From assembly GCA_003427395.1 (NCBI GenBank), contig BFEA01000076.1, forward strand, positions 1,715,229 through 1,771,613: a DNA stretch of 56,385 nucleotides, in the 5' to 3' direction. Every line of letters starts with the position of its first letter. Positions within the stretch are counted from its first letter, which is position 1. A program made the translations under genes and the position numbers. Below the pieces are notes generated by a model, which saw only the letters and a list, made by a program, of their open reading frames with translations, had not been told where the DNA came from and did not search any database. This document shows positions 1 to 8,647 of the stretch, piece after piece. Origin of the DNA: Chara braunii. Lineage: Eukaryota > Streptophyta > Charophyceae > Charales > Characeae.

Positions 1-40
1 GGAGGAGGAGGAGGAGGAAGAGGAGGAAGAAGAAGAAGAA
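1..40. repeat. GGA/GAA microsatellite
   Basis: Purine-only triplet repeat at the window start that runs directly into the left pseudo-LTR of the Penelope-like element. A comparable purine-rich microsatellite lies beyond the other end of that element (5206-5815). Confidence 0.85.
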
Positions 41-473
41 GAAATCGGGTTAACAACGAACAGGAAAAAACCAATTCTCAGGAGGGCACACAGAACACTC
101 ATGAATGAGAAAATCATCCAAGAAATTACTATATGCCAAACACCCTTACATATGCACTCCCCTCATACACACTTCCCTCGACGCGTTTCGACTTGCGCGT
201 ACAACAAGTCTCTTCAGGATGGCACCACCGTATCCACACCGGTAGTGTCATCATGTCTCAACATCCTTCCTCATACCTCTCCACTTCACTCTCTCTCCTT
301 CCTTTCTGCCCTCATCACCCCCGCCCCGGCCATAATCCCTCAACCTCTGATCGAAGCATCTTCTGCGCGTCATCCTGCACCTGCGTGACATAGCGATCAA
401 GCAATCGTAGCGCCGCATCTTTCGCTAGTGGGCGAAGCCCGAAGTCGGAACTTCGAGCGCAGCCCTTCACAGT
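41..473 (-). repeat. Penelope-like element pseudo-LTR, left copy
   Basis: Direct repeat of 4694-5126 at a constant offset of 4653 bases, about 96% identical by eye. Both copies begin GAAATCGGGTTAAC and end CCCTTCACAGT. I looked for a hammerhead core, common in Penelope pseudo-LTRs, and did not find a convincing one. Confidence 0.9.
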
Positions 474-834
474 GTGTCGCGGTTGGAAAAAAGATCCAGT
501 GCCTCATCTCTCCTACAGATATACAGATACTAGGGCGCCAAAATAGCAAGGAAAAAACAGGCTGTCCCATCTTCCTCACTTCCTGCCGGTACCATTCCCG
601 GTTCAAAATAAAGGTACCCTTGCGCCCAAAATGACCGGATTCCGTGTCGGTAACAAAAAAAACGATTTTATTTATTGACTATTTTATTTTTTCCTTTCCC
701 ACGAATCTGTTCCCACATAGCCCCCCGATAAGCCATTGTACAAAAACGAGATGAGGGGTACCCAAAAATCCGAAAAACTTAAATCAGCCCCATTCTTTAC
801 TCCTACACACCCTGAAGACCCATGAAAACCCATC
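474..834 (-). other. 3' untranslated part of the Penelope-like element
   Basis: Non-coding stretch between the RT stop codon (835) and the left pseudo-LTR. It is A/T rich around 650-700. No ORF or motif of note is visible. The corresponding segment is absent at the right-hand tandem junction, where RT sequence abuts the repeat. Confidence 0.5.
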
Positions 835-1760
835 TCAGGATTCTATCTGCCTGAAGTGGGGGTACACCTGTGAGATCCAAGATCTCCAGGGCCCACCCAC
901 TACCTTAGCAAATCTTGCCAAGGAGCCAAAGAAGACCACCGGGGGGTGTCCCCGGAGGCGTGATTCCTTCACCAAACATAGGATCGATGCCGCCGCTGCC
1001 TCCTCATCAGTGGATTGCCTCCATACCCGTAGCATAGATGCCGTCAAAGTCATCCTTTTTACTCTCTTTGCATAGTACGACCGATAATCCTGCATGGAGT
1101 GGAAGTACAGTTCGTCTTTCTCCACAAGCCAAGTCTGATTCTTCATCTTGGAAAACACCATTATTCTTGGTTCAGCAGGAACCAGGAAGACTCTACACCC
1201 AAGAAACTCCCACCCCGGAGGCGTGATTCCTTCACCAAACATAGGATCGATGCCGCCGCTGCCTCCTCATCAGTGGATTGCCTCCATACCCGTAGCATAG
1301 ATGTCGTCAAAGTCATCCTTTTACTCTCTTTGCAGAGTACGACCGATAATCCTGCATGGAGTGGAAGTGCAGTTCGTCTTTCTCCACAAGCCAAGCCTGA
1401 TTCTTCGTCCTGGAAAACACCATTATTCTTGGTTCAGCAGGAACCAGGAAGACTGCACCCAAGAAACTCCCACACGTTATTCCCGTCGTCTTTCCTTACC
1501 AACTTCAAAGTCGGTGGGTATGCCTCCATGAATGAGTTAAACAATCGCATCGCCCTCTGATACGTGCTTACGTCATCGGTACGATGGGATACGAGTACGG
1601 ACACATCATCAACCATCCTGACCCCAGAGATGAAGCGTCGTTCATTCCCCAGGCAAGACAAGAAGTCATACTCTGCCTTGGCACATAGCAGGTTCGCGAG
1701 GGCCGGTGATGAATGCTTACCCATTGGTATAACCTGCTGGTACACACAGGTCCCAAACAT
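835..1760 (-). pseudogene. Penelope-like reverse transcriptase, palm to C-terminal part
   Basis: The segment 1760-1434 encodes motif B (PMGKHSSPALANLL), the catalytic aspartate pair in motif C (GVRMVDDVSVLVS) and the following FLGC strand, so both catalytic aspartates of that motif are present. The C-terminal portion (1242-835) ends FRQIES at a stop. It is in a different frame from the palm segment because 950-1212 is repeated at 1213-1475. The upstream fingers/motif A segment (2112-1765) is in yet another frame. I read this as one RT gene broken by a frameshift near 1760 and by the duplication. Confidence 0.8.
950..1475. repeat. 263-bp tandem duplication inside the RT gene
   Basis: 950-1212 and 1213-1475 are near-identical direct copies; both start CCCCGGAGGCGTGATTCC. 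Differences are a few substitutions and one-base indels. 263 is not a multiple of three, so the reading frame is shifted. Confidence 0.9.
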
Positions 1761-1764
1761 AGTA

Positions 1765-2112
1765 TTATGTATGCTCCAGTTCGTACCGCAGCATTGCCAT
1801 CAGAACATCATATGGTAGACAAACATAACCATCCTCCTTCCGCAGTGCACGTGATATTTTACATGATTTGCCACAAATACTCACCTTAACCGCAACGAGA
1901 CCACGTCGCCTAAGATTCCCTATGAGCCAAGCGACTGATGAGACGATGTCTTCATGAGGAAGTTTTGCGAACATGTCCTTGATGTCGTAGCACCTTGCCA
2001 CGATCGTATCTCCCGTCTTGCTTAGCGCGGCCACAACTTTAGTGAGTGTTGTCTTCAAGTCATCAGTACATCTCACACTGAAGTGGTAGCTCCCCGGCAA
2101 GCACAACAACAT
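1765..2112 (-). pseudogene. Penelope-like reverse transcriptase, fingers and motif A
   Basis: Encodes ARCYDIKDMFAKLPHEDI, matching RT motif A of Penelope-like elements, whose first aspartate is the third catalytic residue. The downstream part ends at a stop just before motif B, which continues in another frame from 1760. Upstream sequence up to 2175 separates it from the GIY-YIG ORF by a stop codon, so the original polyprotein is interrupted here too. Confidence 0.75.
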
Positions 2113-2175
2113 GTATCGGATTGCTCTACCCAGTCTAGATCCGTCCCGAAACGATCCTTGATAATTCGCGCAATC

Positions 2176-3138
2176 TTATTCCTCAACAAAATTGCGTGTT
2201 GTATCTCTAGCAAAAAGACCGGCAGTCCGATAAAGAGCAACGAGTCTCTTACTAGTCATTCTATACACCTCTTTTATCCGGTACGGCTGGGCGAGTAAGT
2301 CCCTCAGAAATCTCTTGTTCCGTTGTGCGGCCGTAGGAGTGGCTATCAGATCTACAATCCGGAAAACACACCCATCCTCGATCTCCTTCTTTGCTTCACG
2401 CAGTTTCTTTCTCCTCAGATTGATGATTAGAACGGTCTCCCCATATTTTTCTCTGATCCCCTTCCAGGATCCAATCCAGATTCTTCCCTCCTTGGCGACA
2501 ATGCTATTCTCTCCTTTCATCCCCATCAACTGATCAAATAGGCCCCCCAACAATGCATACCGACAATTATCATGAAAAAAATCAATAATACCCCCTTCCT
2601 GATTCCCTCCGCCCGTGCGCGATCTCGTCCTCCTCCGTCGCTTTTTTGCACGACTCTTTCCTCGACCAATCCTGTTGAGAGATGGTGAGAATCTGTGAAT
2701 CAGTGCACGTTCAACATCCAAGCCATCCTTCACCTCAGTGACTAACGGTACGATAACGTAAGAATGCCACCCAAAAAAACGCAACCATGAGTGTAGCCTA
2801 GGGGCATTCCCCACGTTTCCCGACTTCGCACACCTAATGTGCTCGGCCCATCTCGTTATCATCTTCCTTACCGTACACCCAATATACATTCGCCTACACA
2901 CCGGACTAACAACAGCATAAACTCCCGACGAGTTGACATCAATTCGACCAGGAACCACCAATCTTAACATCTTCTTAAACCATGGTATCAGCCCTCTCAC
3001 CGCCAAAAGGAGAAATAACAACGCCATCTCGTTTTCATCCATTGTATTCAACAACGGGTGCATATTAGCATCATCCCTACCTCTCCTTTTCTCCACAAGC
3101 ACTCGAAACCGAGCGATAGCGGTACACGATGTCAGCAT
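2176..3138 (-). CDS. GIY-YIG endonuclease domain ORF of the Penelope-like element
   Basis: 320 residues. GVY at about 72-74 and YIG at about 85-87 form the diagnostic pair of the GIY-YIG nuclease fold. They are followed by an arginine/histidine-containing helix (RWAEHIR) and a downstream glutamate and asparagine (VERALIHRFSPSLNRIG), as in the family. The domain would nick the target DNA to prime reverse transcription. A basic stretch (KSRAKKRRRRTRSR) follows. It sits upstream of the RT in transcript order, opposite to canonical Penelope. No other stop interrupts it, but it is cut from the RT by its own stop at 2176. Confidence 0.8.
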   Translation of the reverse strand: MLTSCTAIARFRVLVEKRRGRDDANMHPLLNTMDENEMALLFLLLAVRGLIPWFKKMLRLVVPGRIDVNSSGVYAVVSPVCRRMYIGCTVRKMITRWAEHIRCAKSGNVGNAPRLHSWLRFFGWHSYVIVPLVTEVKDGLDVERALIHRFSPSLNRIGRGKSRAKKRRRRTRSRTGGGNQEGGIIDFFHDNCRYALLGGLFDQLMGMKGENSIVAKEGRIWIGSWKGIREKYGETVLIINLRRKKLREAKKEIEDGCVFRIVDLIATPTAAQRNKRFLRDLLAQPYRIKEVYRMTSKRLVALYRTAGLFARDTTRNFVEE

Positions 3139-3148
3139 CTCCCTCGTC

Positions 3149-3529
3149 TCACGGACTATCCAAGCCTTCCGCTGTCAATTTCTTAGCCGGAGTGGTTTGC
3201 CCATTTCGTTCAAAAAAACCTTCATAGGCAAGTCTCGTACGACATCGTACGAGTTCTTGAACGGCTTGACCTTTGACCACGTAATCAACTCCTTCTTTAT
3301 CACATATCTTCCTGACTTCCCCCGCTTTGCGGCTTCTTAACTGTTTCGACTGCGAAAGCGCGAATTCAACCAAACCTTCACTCGAGCATTCGGCCAGGCA
3401 CATCGTTTTTGGTGTCAGGAATCCTTCATCGATCGCCGCAGCATCAGCTGCCTTCTTCTTGCCCCTCCTTACTTCTGGACTCTTCTTTACGATCTGGCTG
3501 GTTGTCGCCAGTACCGCCGACTGTACCAC
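3149..3529 (-). CDS. Basic linker ORF between zinc-knuckle ORF and GIY-YIG
   Basis: 126-residue open frame overlapping the end of the zinc-knuckle ORF (3487) and ending 10 bases before the GIY-YIG frame. It is rich in lysine, arginine and alanine (RRGKKKAADAAAIDEGF). No recognised fold. Its place suggests a piece of the same polyprotein displaced by frameshifts, or the C-terminal part of ORF1. Confidence 0.5.
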   Translation of the reverse strand: MVQSAVLATTSQIVKKSPEVRRGKKKAADAAAIDEGFLTPKTMCLAECSSEGLVEFALSQSKQLRSRKAGEVRKICDKEGVDYVVKGQAVQELVRCRTRLAYEGFFERNGQTTPAKKLTAEGLDSP

Positions 3530-4200
3530 CGTGTTCTTCCTCCCTTCTTTCTAGCTTCCAGCACCTCCACCAACTTATCCACTTCCAGTCTTACTTCATC
3601 GCTGTCGTCCTCTGACTCCGCTATGTAGCCCCTAATCTCGCATAGCAAGCGCGCCTTGGATCTTGGTGACGGTTTTCTTGAATCATCGCCATGCACTAGC
3701 TTGACTTCAGCTACCAGGGATTCTCGCTTCTGCGCCAAAATACGCAATATAGTAGCTTCCAAACGTACCTCTCTCGCTTCTTCCTCACAGATCTTCTCTC
3801 CTTCCCTCCTTTCCTCTGCCGCCTTCTTAGCCTCCTCGACTTCTCGTTGCTTCCTCTCCTGTTCTTCTTGCTCCTTTTGCACCAGCTTTTTAAAAAGCTC
3901 TTTCATCTCCAAAGTCTCCTCATCGATTTTTTGCTTTCCAACCGCTTGCGCCTGCCAGCAATTACGAGCATAATGCTCGTTTTTCCCACATATGTGGCAA
4001 GTCACTGTTCCGAATGGTGAGGCGGCAGCGCTATTCGGCTGACCACCCAACCCCATCGGGACCATGTTAGGATTAACCATGGTCGGACTCATATTCTGAT
4101 TCCCCATGTTAGGACTCACCATCCCTTGCACACCCATTCCTACCCCCATACCCATCCCACCCATGTTCGCCATCTCACAACGTGTGCGTGTTCGCGTCAA
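3487..4200 (-). CDS. Gag-like ORF1 with CCHC zinc knuckle
   Basis: 237 residues. The N-terminal part is Met/Gly/Asn/Pro rich with short repeats (GMGMGVGMGV). A single CX2CX4HX4C zinc knuckle follows (CHICGKNEHYARNC), then a long charged Glu/Lys/Arg stretch likely to be coiled coil (KELFKKLVQKEQEEQERKQ). A nucleic-acid-binding role like a retroelement Gag is the obvious inference. It lies upstream of GIY-YIG and RT in the same orientation, as ORF1 of the Penelope-like element. Confidence 0.7.
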   Translation of the reverse strand: MTRTRTRCEMANMGGMGMGVGMGVQGMVSPNMGNQNMSPTMVNPNMVPMGLGGQPNSAAASPFGTVTCHICGKNEHYARNCWQAQAVGKQKIDEETLEMKELFKKLVQKEQEEQERKQREVEEAKKAAEERREGEKICEEEAREVRLEATILRILAQKRESLVAEVKLVHGDDSRKPSPRSKARLLCEIRGYIAESEDDSDEVRLEVDKLVEVLEARKKGGRTRWYSRRYWRQPARS

Positions 4201-4603
4201 TCAAAGCAGATATCGAGTCTCCTCTGACCCTACAAACGCGATCGAACTCACGCAATGCCTTGCTCACACTAGGTACTACCTTCCATTTATACCATCTAGA
4301 TCCTCGTTTTGCCCTCTTGGCAATCGGATGCAGAATCAGTCGGAGTAGTGTGCCCAACAGCCTTCGACATAAACAACAATAACTCACGATGCCACTTCTT
4401 ACTACCCCACTATGTCTATCAGGAACATTCAAACGCGCAAAGATACTAGCAGTCATCTGTTGAAGGACCAGCCTAAACCTCGTCACACCCCGCAAATCAG
4501 TGAAGATCTGCACGCTCCTCTTCAAGGATAGCGATCTCCCCATCTCTACTCCGCTTCCCGTCACTCCTCCTTCACTCCCAACTTTACTCACCCCCGGCCA
4601 CAA
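4175..4603 (-). CDS. Unidentified ORF at the 5' end of the Penelope-like element
   Basis: 142-residue open frame overlapping the start of the zinc-knuckle ORF by 26 bases in another frame. It begins shortly inside the right pseudo-LTR. It is basic in the middle (HPIAKRAKRGSRWYKWK) and has no motif I recognise. It may be the displaced N-terminus of ORF1; no independent support. Confidence 0.35.
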   Translation of the reverse strand: MWPGVSKVGSEGGVTGSGVEMGRSLSLKRSVQIFTDLRGVTRFRLVLQQMTASIFARLNVPDRHSGVVRSGIVSYCCLCRRLLGTLLRLILHPIAKRAKRGSRWYKWKVVPSVSKALREFDRVCRVRGDSISALIDANTHTL

Positions 4604-4693
4604 TGGGAATCTGGTTCCTCGTTACCAATAGGTAACAGATAACCACTCGTGACAACTCTCCCGGACTACCTCGTTGGTCGTCACGTCTTCCCA

Positions 4694-5126
4694 GAAATCG
4701 GGTTAACAACGAACAGGTAAAAACCAATTCTCAGCAGGGCACACAAAACACTCATGAATGAGAAAATCATCCAAGAAATTACTATATGCCAAACACCCTT
4801 ACATACGCACTCCCCTCATACGCACTTCCCTCGACGCGTTTCGACTTGCGCGTACAACAAGTCTCTTCAGGAGGGCACCACCGTATCCACACCGGTAGTG
4901 TCATCATGTCTCAACATCCTTCCTTATACCTCTCCACTTCACTCCCTCTCCTTCCTTACTGCCCTCATCACTCCCCCCCCGACCATAATCCCTCAACCTC
5001 TGATCGAAGCGTCTTCTGCGCGTCATCCTGCTCCTGCGTGACATAGCGATCAAGCAATCGTAGCACCGCATCTTTCGCTAGTGGGCGAAGCCCGAAGTCG
5101 GAACTTCAAGCGCAGCCCTTCACAGT
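4694..5126 (-). repeat. Penelope-like element pseudo-LTR, right copy
   Basis: Direct repeat of 41-473. Its right edge joins straight onto a copy of the RT C-terminal region (5127-5205), as expected where head-to-tail tandem copies share a repeat. Confidence 0.9.
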
Positions 5127-5205
5127 ATGCCTGAAGTGCGGGTACACCTGTGAGATCCAAGATCTCCAGGGCCCACCCACTACCTTGGCAAATCCTACCA
5201 AGGAG
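5127..5205 (-). pseudogene. Fragment of a second tandem Penelope-like copy (RT C-terminus)
   Basis: Nearly identical to 849-936, which encodes the last part of the RT (GGPWRSWISQVYPHF on the minus strand). It is cut off by the microsatellite at about 5206. It shows that a further copy once lay upstream in head-to-tail orientation. Confidence 0.8.
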
Positions 5206-5292
5206 CCGAAGAAGACGATGACGACGATGACGATGATGACGACGATGACGATGACGACGACGACGACGACGACGATGACAACGATGATGATG

Positions 5293-5326
<34 letters not shown>

Positions 5327-5815
5327 CGATGACGACGACGACGATGATGACGACGAAGACGACGACGACGACGACGAAGACGAAGACGAAGACGAAGACG
5401 AAGAAAAAGACAAAGAAGACGAAGAAGAAGAAAACGAAGAAGAAGATTCAACGAAGACGAAGATTCGACGAAGACGAAGACGAAGCGGACAAAGAAGAAG
5501 ACGAAGAAGACGAAGAAGACGAAGAAGACGAAGAAGACGAAGACGAAGACGAAGACGAAGACGAAGACGAAGACGAAGACGAAGACGAAGACGAAGACGA
5601 CGACGAAGACGACGAAGACGACGAAGACGAAGACGAAGACGAAGACGAAGACGAAGACGAAGACGAAGACGAAGACGAAGACGAAGACGACGAAGACGAA
5701 GACGAAAAAGACAACGAAGAAGAAGACGATGACGACGACGAAGAAGACGACGACGACGAAGAAGAAGAAGAAGAAGAAAAAGAAAAAAAAGAAGAAGAAG
5801 AAGAAGAAGAAGGGG
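5206..5815. repeat. GAC/GAA/GAT purine-rich microsatellite
   Basis: About 600 bases of imperfect GAC and GAA triplets. They create long artefactual open frames: Asp/Glu and Met/Thr runs on plus, Ser and Arg/Leu runs on minus. I do not call a gene here. Confidence 0.95.
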
Positions 5816-6077
5816 GGAAATCATCATGGGAAGGAAAAACACGGAAGGGAACAGGGCAAGGGAAGAGAACAGGGGAACACAACAGGACACAGCGCATAAC
5901 TCAAAAGCTAGAATCACAAAACACAAACACAACCAAGCATCATATCACACCACAGAGTGCAACATCGCACCACACCGCAACACGCCACTGTAGAAAAAAG
6001 TTCAAAAAAGAAACAATCAAAGCACAAGATAGAAAACCAAAACACTAAGAGCAGAAGTTACACAAACTCAATGCAAT
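5816..6077. other. Spacer before element A, ending in its target-site duplication
   Basis: A/C-rich sequence without a convincing gene. Bases 6073-6077 (GCAAT) are repeated at 32842-32846, immediately after the other LTR of element A, and are its target-site duplication. Confidence 0.7.
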
Positions 6078-6391
6078 TGTCGCATACCAATATGGTGCAG
6101 ACCAGAAACAAGGACTGAACTCTCTCAGATAGTACAGGATAGCACATCAATGTCGCAATGCAGACCAAACATACATCATCATCATCGCAAGGTGTGAAGC
6201 GGCCTGGCGCTACACACAGGAAGAATGCGCCAGGCTCAGATCATACACAGATGAGGAGGAGGGGAATCAAACGAAGAGGAGGGGAGGATGAGGATGCCAT
6301 CAACACTATGTCTTTGATATCGATCCCAAATAGTCTCCCCACCAATGTTTTTGTCCCAATGTTGAGTCTGTATTCAAATGTCCAAAGTCAC

Positions 6392-6446
6392 AAATCTCTC
6401 TCTCTCTCTCCTGTCTCTTATACACATCTAGATGTGTATAAGAGAC

Positions 6447-6505
<59 letters not shown>
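6392..6505. repeat. CT microsatellite in LTR A
   Basis: CT dinucleotide runs on both sides of the adapter remnant. The equivalent place in the other LTR (32091-32155) is an uninterrupted CT run. Confidence 0.9.
6411..6448. other. Nextera junction adapter artefact (two Tn5 mosaic ends)
   Basis: The 38 bases are CTGTCTCTTATACACATCT followed at once by its reverse complement. This is exactly the Nextera mate-pair junction. It is not genomic. Confidence 0.97.
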
Positions 6506-6506
<1 letters not shown>

Positions 6507-7231
6507 GTCTGCCGATACTGAGAAGTCAGGTAACTAGAGGGTAAGGGAGAGATGGGTGACTGGAGGAAGAAGAAGGAGTATCTCTGTCTCTCTCTCTCTC
6601 TTTCTCTTTGTGTCAGGTACTAACCTGTGAAAGGTGGCGCCTTGCTGCAGGTACACCGAAGATGAAGCTGGAGCGATGGCGTCACAGGTAAGCTCCTAGG
6701 AAAGTATCCCTGGCCTCTGTCACTCTCCTCCTTCTCAGCGCTACCCTAAGGTCCGAGCAGCGCCCAGCGCTGGAAGACTACTCCAAGCGTCTCCTATTAC
6801 TGCTGCAGCGTCTCCGGAGAGTGTCGTTGCTAAATGCCCGAAGACTGAATGCCAGCCTCCTAGGCGGACCAGCTATATATAGTGCTGGTCCGGCTGGGAG
6901 GCTGCCTTCACCAATGTCGAACGGCGCCAAGGCCTGGTGCCCAAAACGGTCTAGCACCTAAAGTTGGCGCCCAAATTCGAAAAGGCCGAATTTGAAAAAG
7001 GGACTGAAACGGCCTGGCGCCTACTGGGCCTATACCGGGTCTGGCGCCAAAACGGGCACCAGGGCCTACCTACGGCCTACCGACCTACAGGGCCTGCCTA
7101 GGCTGAAACGACACAGGCCTGATGGGCCTCTACCTAAGTTGAACCGACACAGGGCCGGAAGGGCTCCTACCTAACCCCTGTCGTGCCTGGTCGGGCCCTG
7201 CGGGGGCCCGTGTGGTGCTCAGTATGGCACA

Positions 7232-7245
7232 CCCCCCCGCCCTTG
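7232..7245 (-). promoter_or_regulatory. Polypurine tract of element A
   Basis: On the minus strand AAGGGCGGGGGG abuts the 3' LTR, which begins TGTGCCATAC. This is the expected plus-strand priming site for reverse transcription. Confidence 0.75.
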
Positions 7246-7384
7246 AAAGACCGAGCTTACCTGCGAGGGTGGAGCTATCTGTCGGAGGGAGAGACCACAG
7301 TCCGGGTGGGAGGGGCAGGTCGTGGAGCTTCCTTAGCTAGTCTTTGTCTTTCGTGGCGAGCATAGATCAATGTTGCGAATGCTT

Positions 7385-7754
7385 GCAAACCTGCTCGTGA
7401 AATCCACCGAGTGTCGTCACGATCGCATGCTTTGAAGGTAACTTTGTACTATCGTGGCTTGTTGATGTACCTACGATCTTTGATGACGCGGTCGACTTCC
7501 TGATGACCATCCATCAACGGCGGGTCTTGCGATCATCGGCCGGGAAATCGTCACTTTTAGTTGGGAGTATATGTAGCCAGCTTTGAGGCGTGGAAAACCA
7601 GGTGGACCGGTAGATGCGGCGGAATCTCGACCACGAATGAGGGGCCGTGGGGCTCATCGCCCGCGGCTGATGTTACGGTCCAAGGTCCAAACCATTTGGG
7701 GAGTAGCTTGTGCAAGATGTCCTGCTCAAGCGCAAACTCTTCCGCGAGACCCAA
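7385..7754 (-). pseudogene. Element A integrase C-terminus and chromodomain
   Basis: Encodes LPKWFGPWTV...IPPHLPVHLVFHASKL, the conserved C-terminal integrase segment of Ty3/gypsy chromoviruses. After stops a chromodomain-like stretch follows (MDGHQEVDRVIKDRRY, then YKVTFKACDRDDTRWISRAG) with an in-frame TAG in its middle. Chromodomains tether integration to modified histones. The stops make this copy non-functional. Confidence 0.75.
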
Positions 7755-7804
7755 ACAAGGTCACCGGCGCAGATAGGAGATGGCACGCGACGCCTATTGG
7801 CTTG

Positions 7805-8646
7805 CTACTGCATGCGAGCATTAGCCTTTTGCATGTTTATGCGGGCTTTAGCCAGCAAGTCCCGATACTTCCGAACGGAGGCGGGAGAGCAAGGGGCGTC
7901 AACGTCGGTAGTCCGTGGGAGTGGGAAATCAGCGAAGATACGGCCTTTTCGGCCACCGTGGTGCAAATCGAATGGAGTCACACCGATCGTCGAATGCAAC
8001 GAAGTGTTGTAGGCGAACTCGATGTCGGGGAGGCGGTCAACCCAATCCTTCTGGTCCGGACGGATGAGCGTACGAAATATCATTTGAGTGGTTCGATGTG
8101 CCCGCTCCGTTTGCCCGTCCGTTTGTGGATGCCGAGCCGAACTCGATTTCATTTCAGTGTCGGACTCCTTCATGAGAGAAGTCCAGAATGCCGACATGAA
8201 GCGAGTGTCACTGTTGCGGATGATGTCTTCCGGGACGCCGTGGCTGCAAATCCAGCCGGTGCGCAAGAGTCGCGCAAGCTCGGGAGCCGTGGCGTAATAC
8301 TTGCAAGGAAGAAATTGCGCGTACTTGCTTGATCGGACAACGCCCGTGAGGATGTCGTTGTGCCCGAAGCACTCGCGGGGAAACGGGCCGGTGATGTCCA
8401 TTGCAATGGAGAGGCCGGGTTCCCGCGGGATGGACAACAGACGCAATTCGCTATAGGGATTGCGATTGCAGGGCTTGCTTCATCGGCAAACTTCCCAAGA
8501 GTCGCAATACCGAGTGACGTCGGTAATGAGGTTCCCTGGCCGAGACGATGAGTCCGGAGGTAGCCGTTATCCATGGAGATAAAATAATGAAGTTCGAAAA
8601 ATGCAATCAAATAATCCATCTGAAAAGCAAAATACCCAAGTGTCAT
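7805..8646 (-). pseudogene. Element A integrase core
   Basis: The open segment 8446-7805 carries the DDE triad in context: AMDITGPFP, NSDTRFMS and HPQTDGQTERAHR. The D-D spacing and the HPQTDGQ signature are typical of Ty3/gypsy integrase, which joins the cDNA to chromosomal DNA. The zinc-binding HHCC domain expected upstream (to about 8646) is only recognisable as a degraded stretch in another frame. Neighbours are RNase H upstream and the integrase C-terminus downstream. Confidence 0.85.
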
Positions 8647-8647
8647 T

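Larger units (their letters stand above)
41..5126 (-). mobile_element. Penelope-like retroelement with N-terminal GIY-YIG (permuted order), decayed
   Basis: Read on the minus strand the order is direct repeat, zinc-knuckle ORF, linker ORF, GIY-YIG nuclease, reverse transcriptase, 3' UTR, direct repeat. The reverse transcriptase has the Penelope/telomerase-type palm (DIKDMF motif A, PMGKHSSPALANLL motif B, VDDV motif C). Canonical Penelope elements carry GIY-YIG at the C terminus. Here it precedes the RT, the order known from the Chlamys/Naiad clade of the green lineage and protists. Frame changes between segments and a 263-bp internal duplication make this copy inactive. The 433-bp repeats match Penelope pseudo-LTRs, which arise from head-to-tail copies. 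Confidence 0.85.
6078..7231 (-). repeat. Element A 3' LTR
   Basis: Aligns with 31732-32841; on the plus strand it starts TGTCGCATACC and ends GGCACA. It contains a CT microsatellite interrupted by a sequencing-adapter artefact at 6411-6448, so its true length is about 38 bases or more shorter. Confidence 0.9.

Noticed and set aside
8-393. Two overlapping plus-strand frames of 86-95 codons
   Set aside because: They are within the pseudo-LTR and repeat at 4754-5046; low-complexity Ser/Pro/His content.
41-473. Hammerhead ribozyme in the Penelope-like pseudo-LTR
   Set aside because: CTGATCGA and GCGAAAG fragments occur but do not form the core with three stems on either strand.
5185-6048. Long acidic (Asp/Glu) open frame on plus and Ser- or Arg/Leu-rich frames on minus
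   Set aside because: Produced by the GAC/GAA microsatellite; no complex sequence, no conserved start and equal openness in several frames.
6158-6544. 128-codon plus-strand frame with VSYTHLDVYKRQ and Leu-Ser repeats
   Set aside because: It is adapter plus CT microsatellite inside an LTR.
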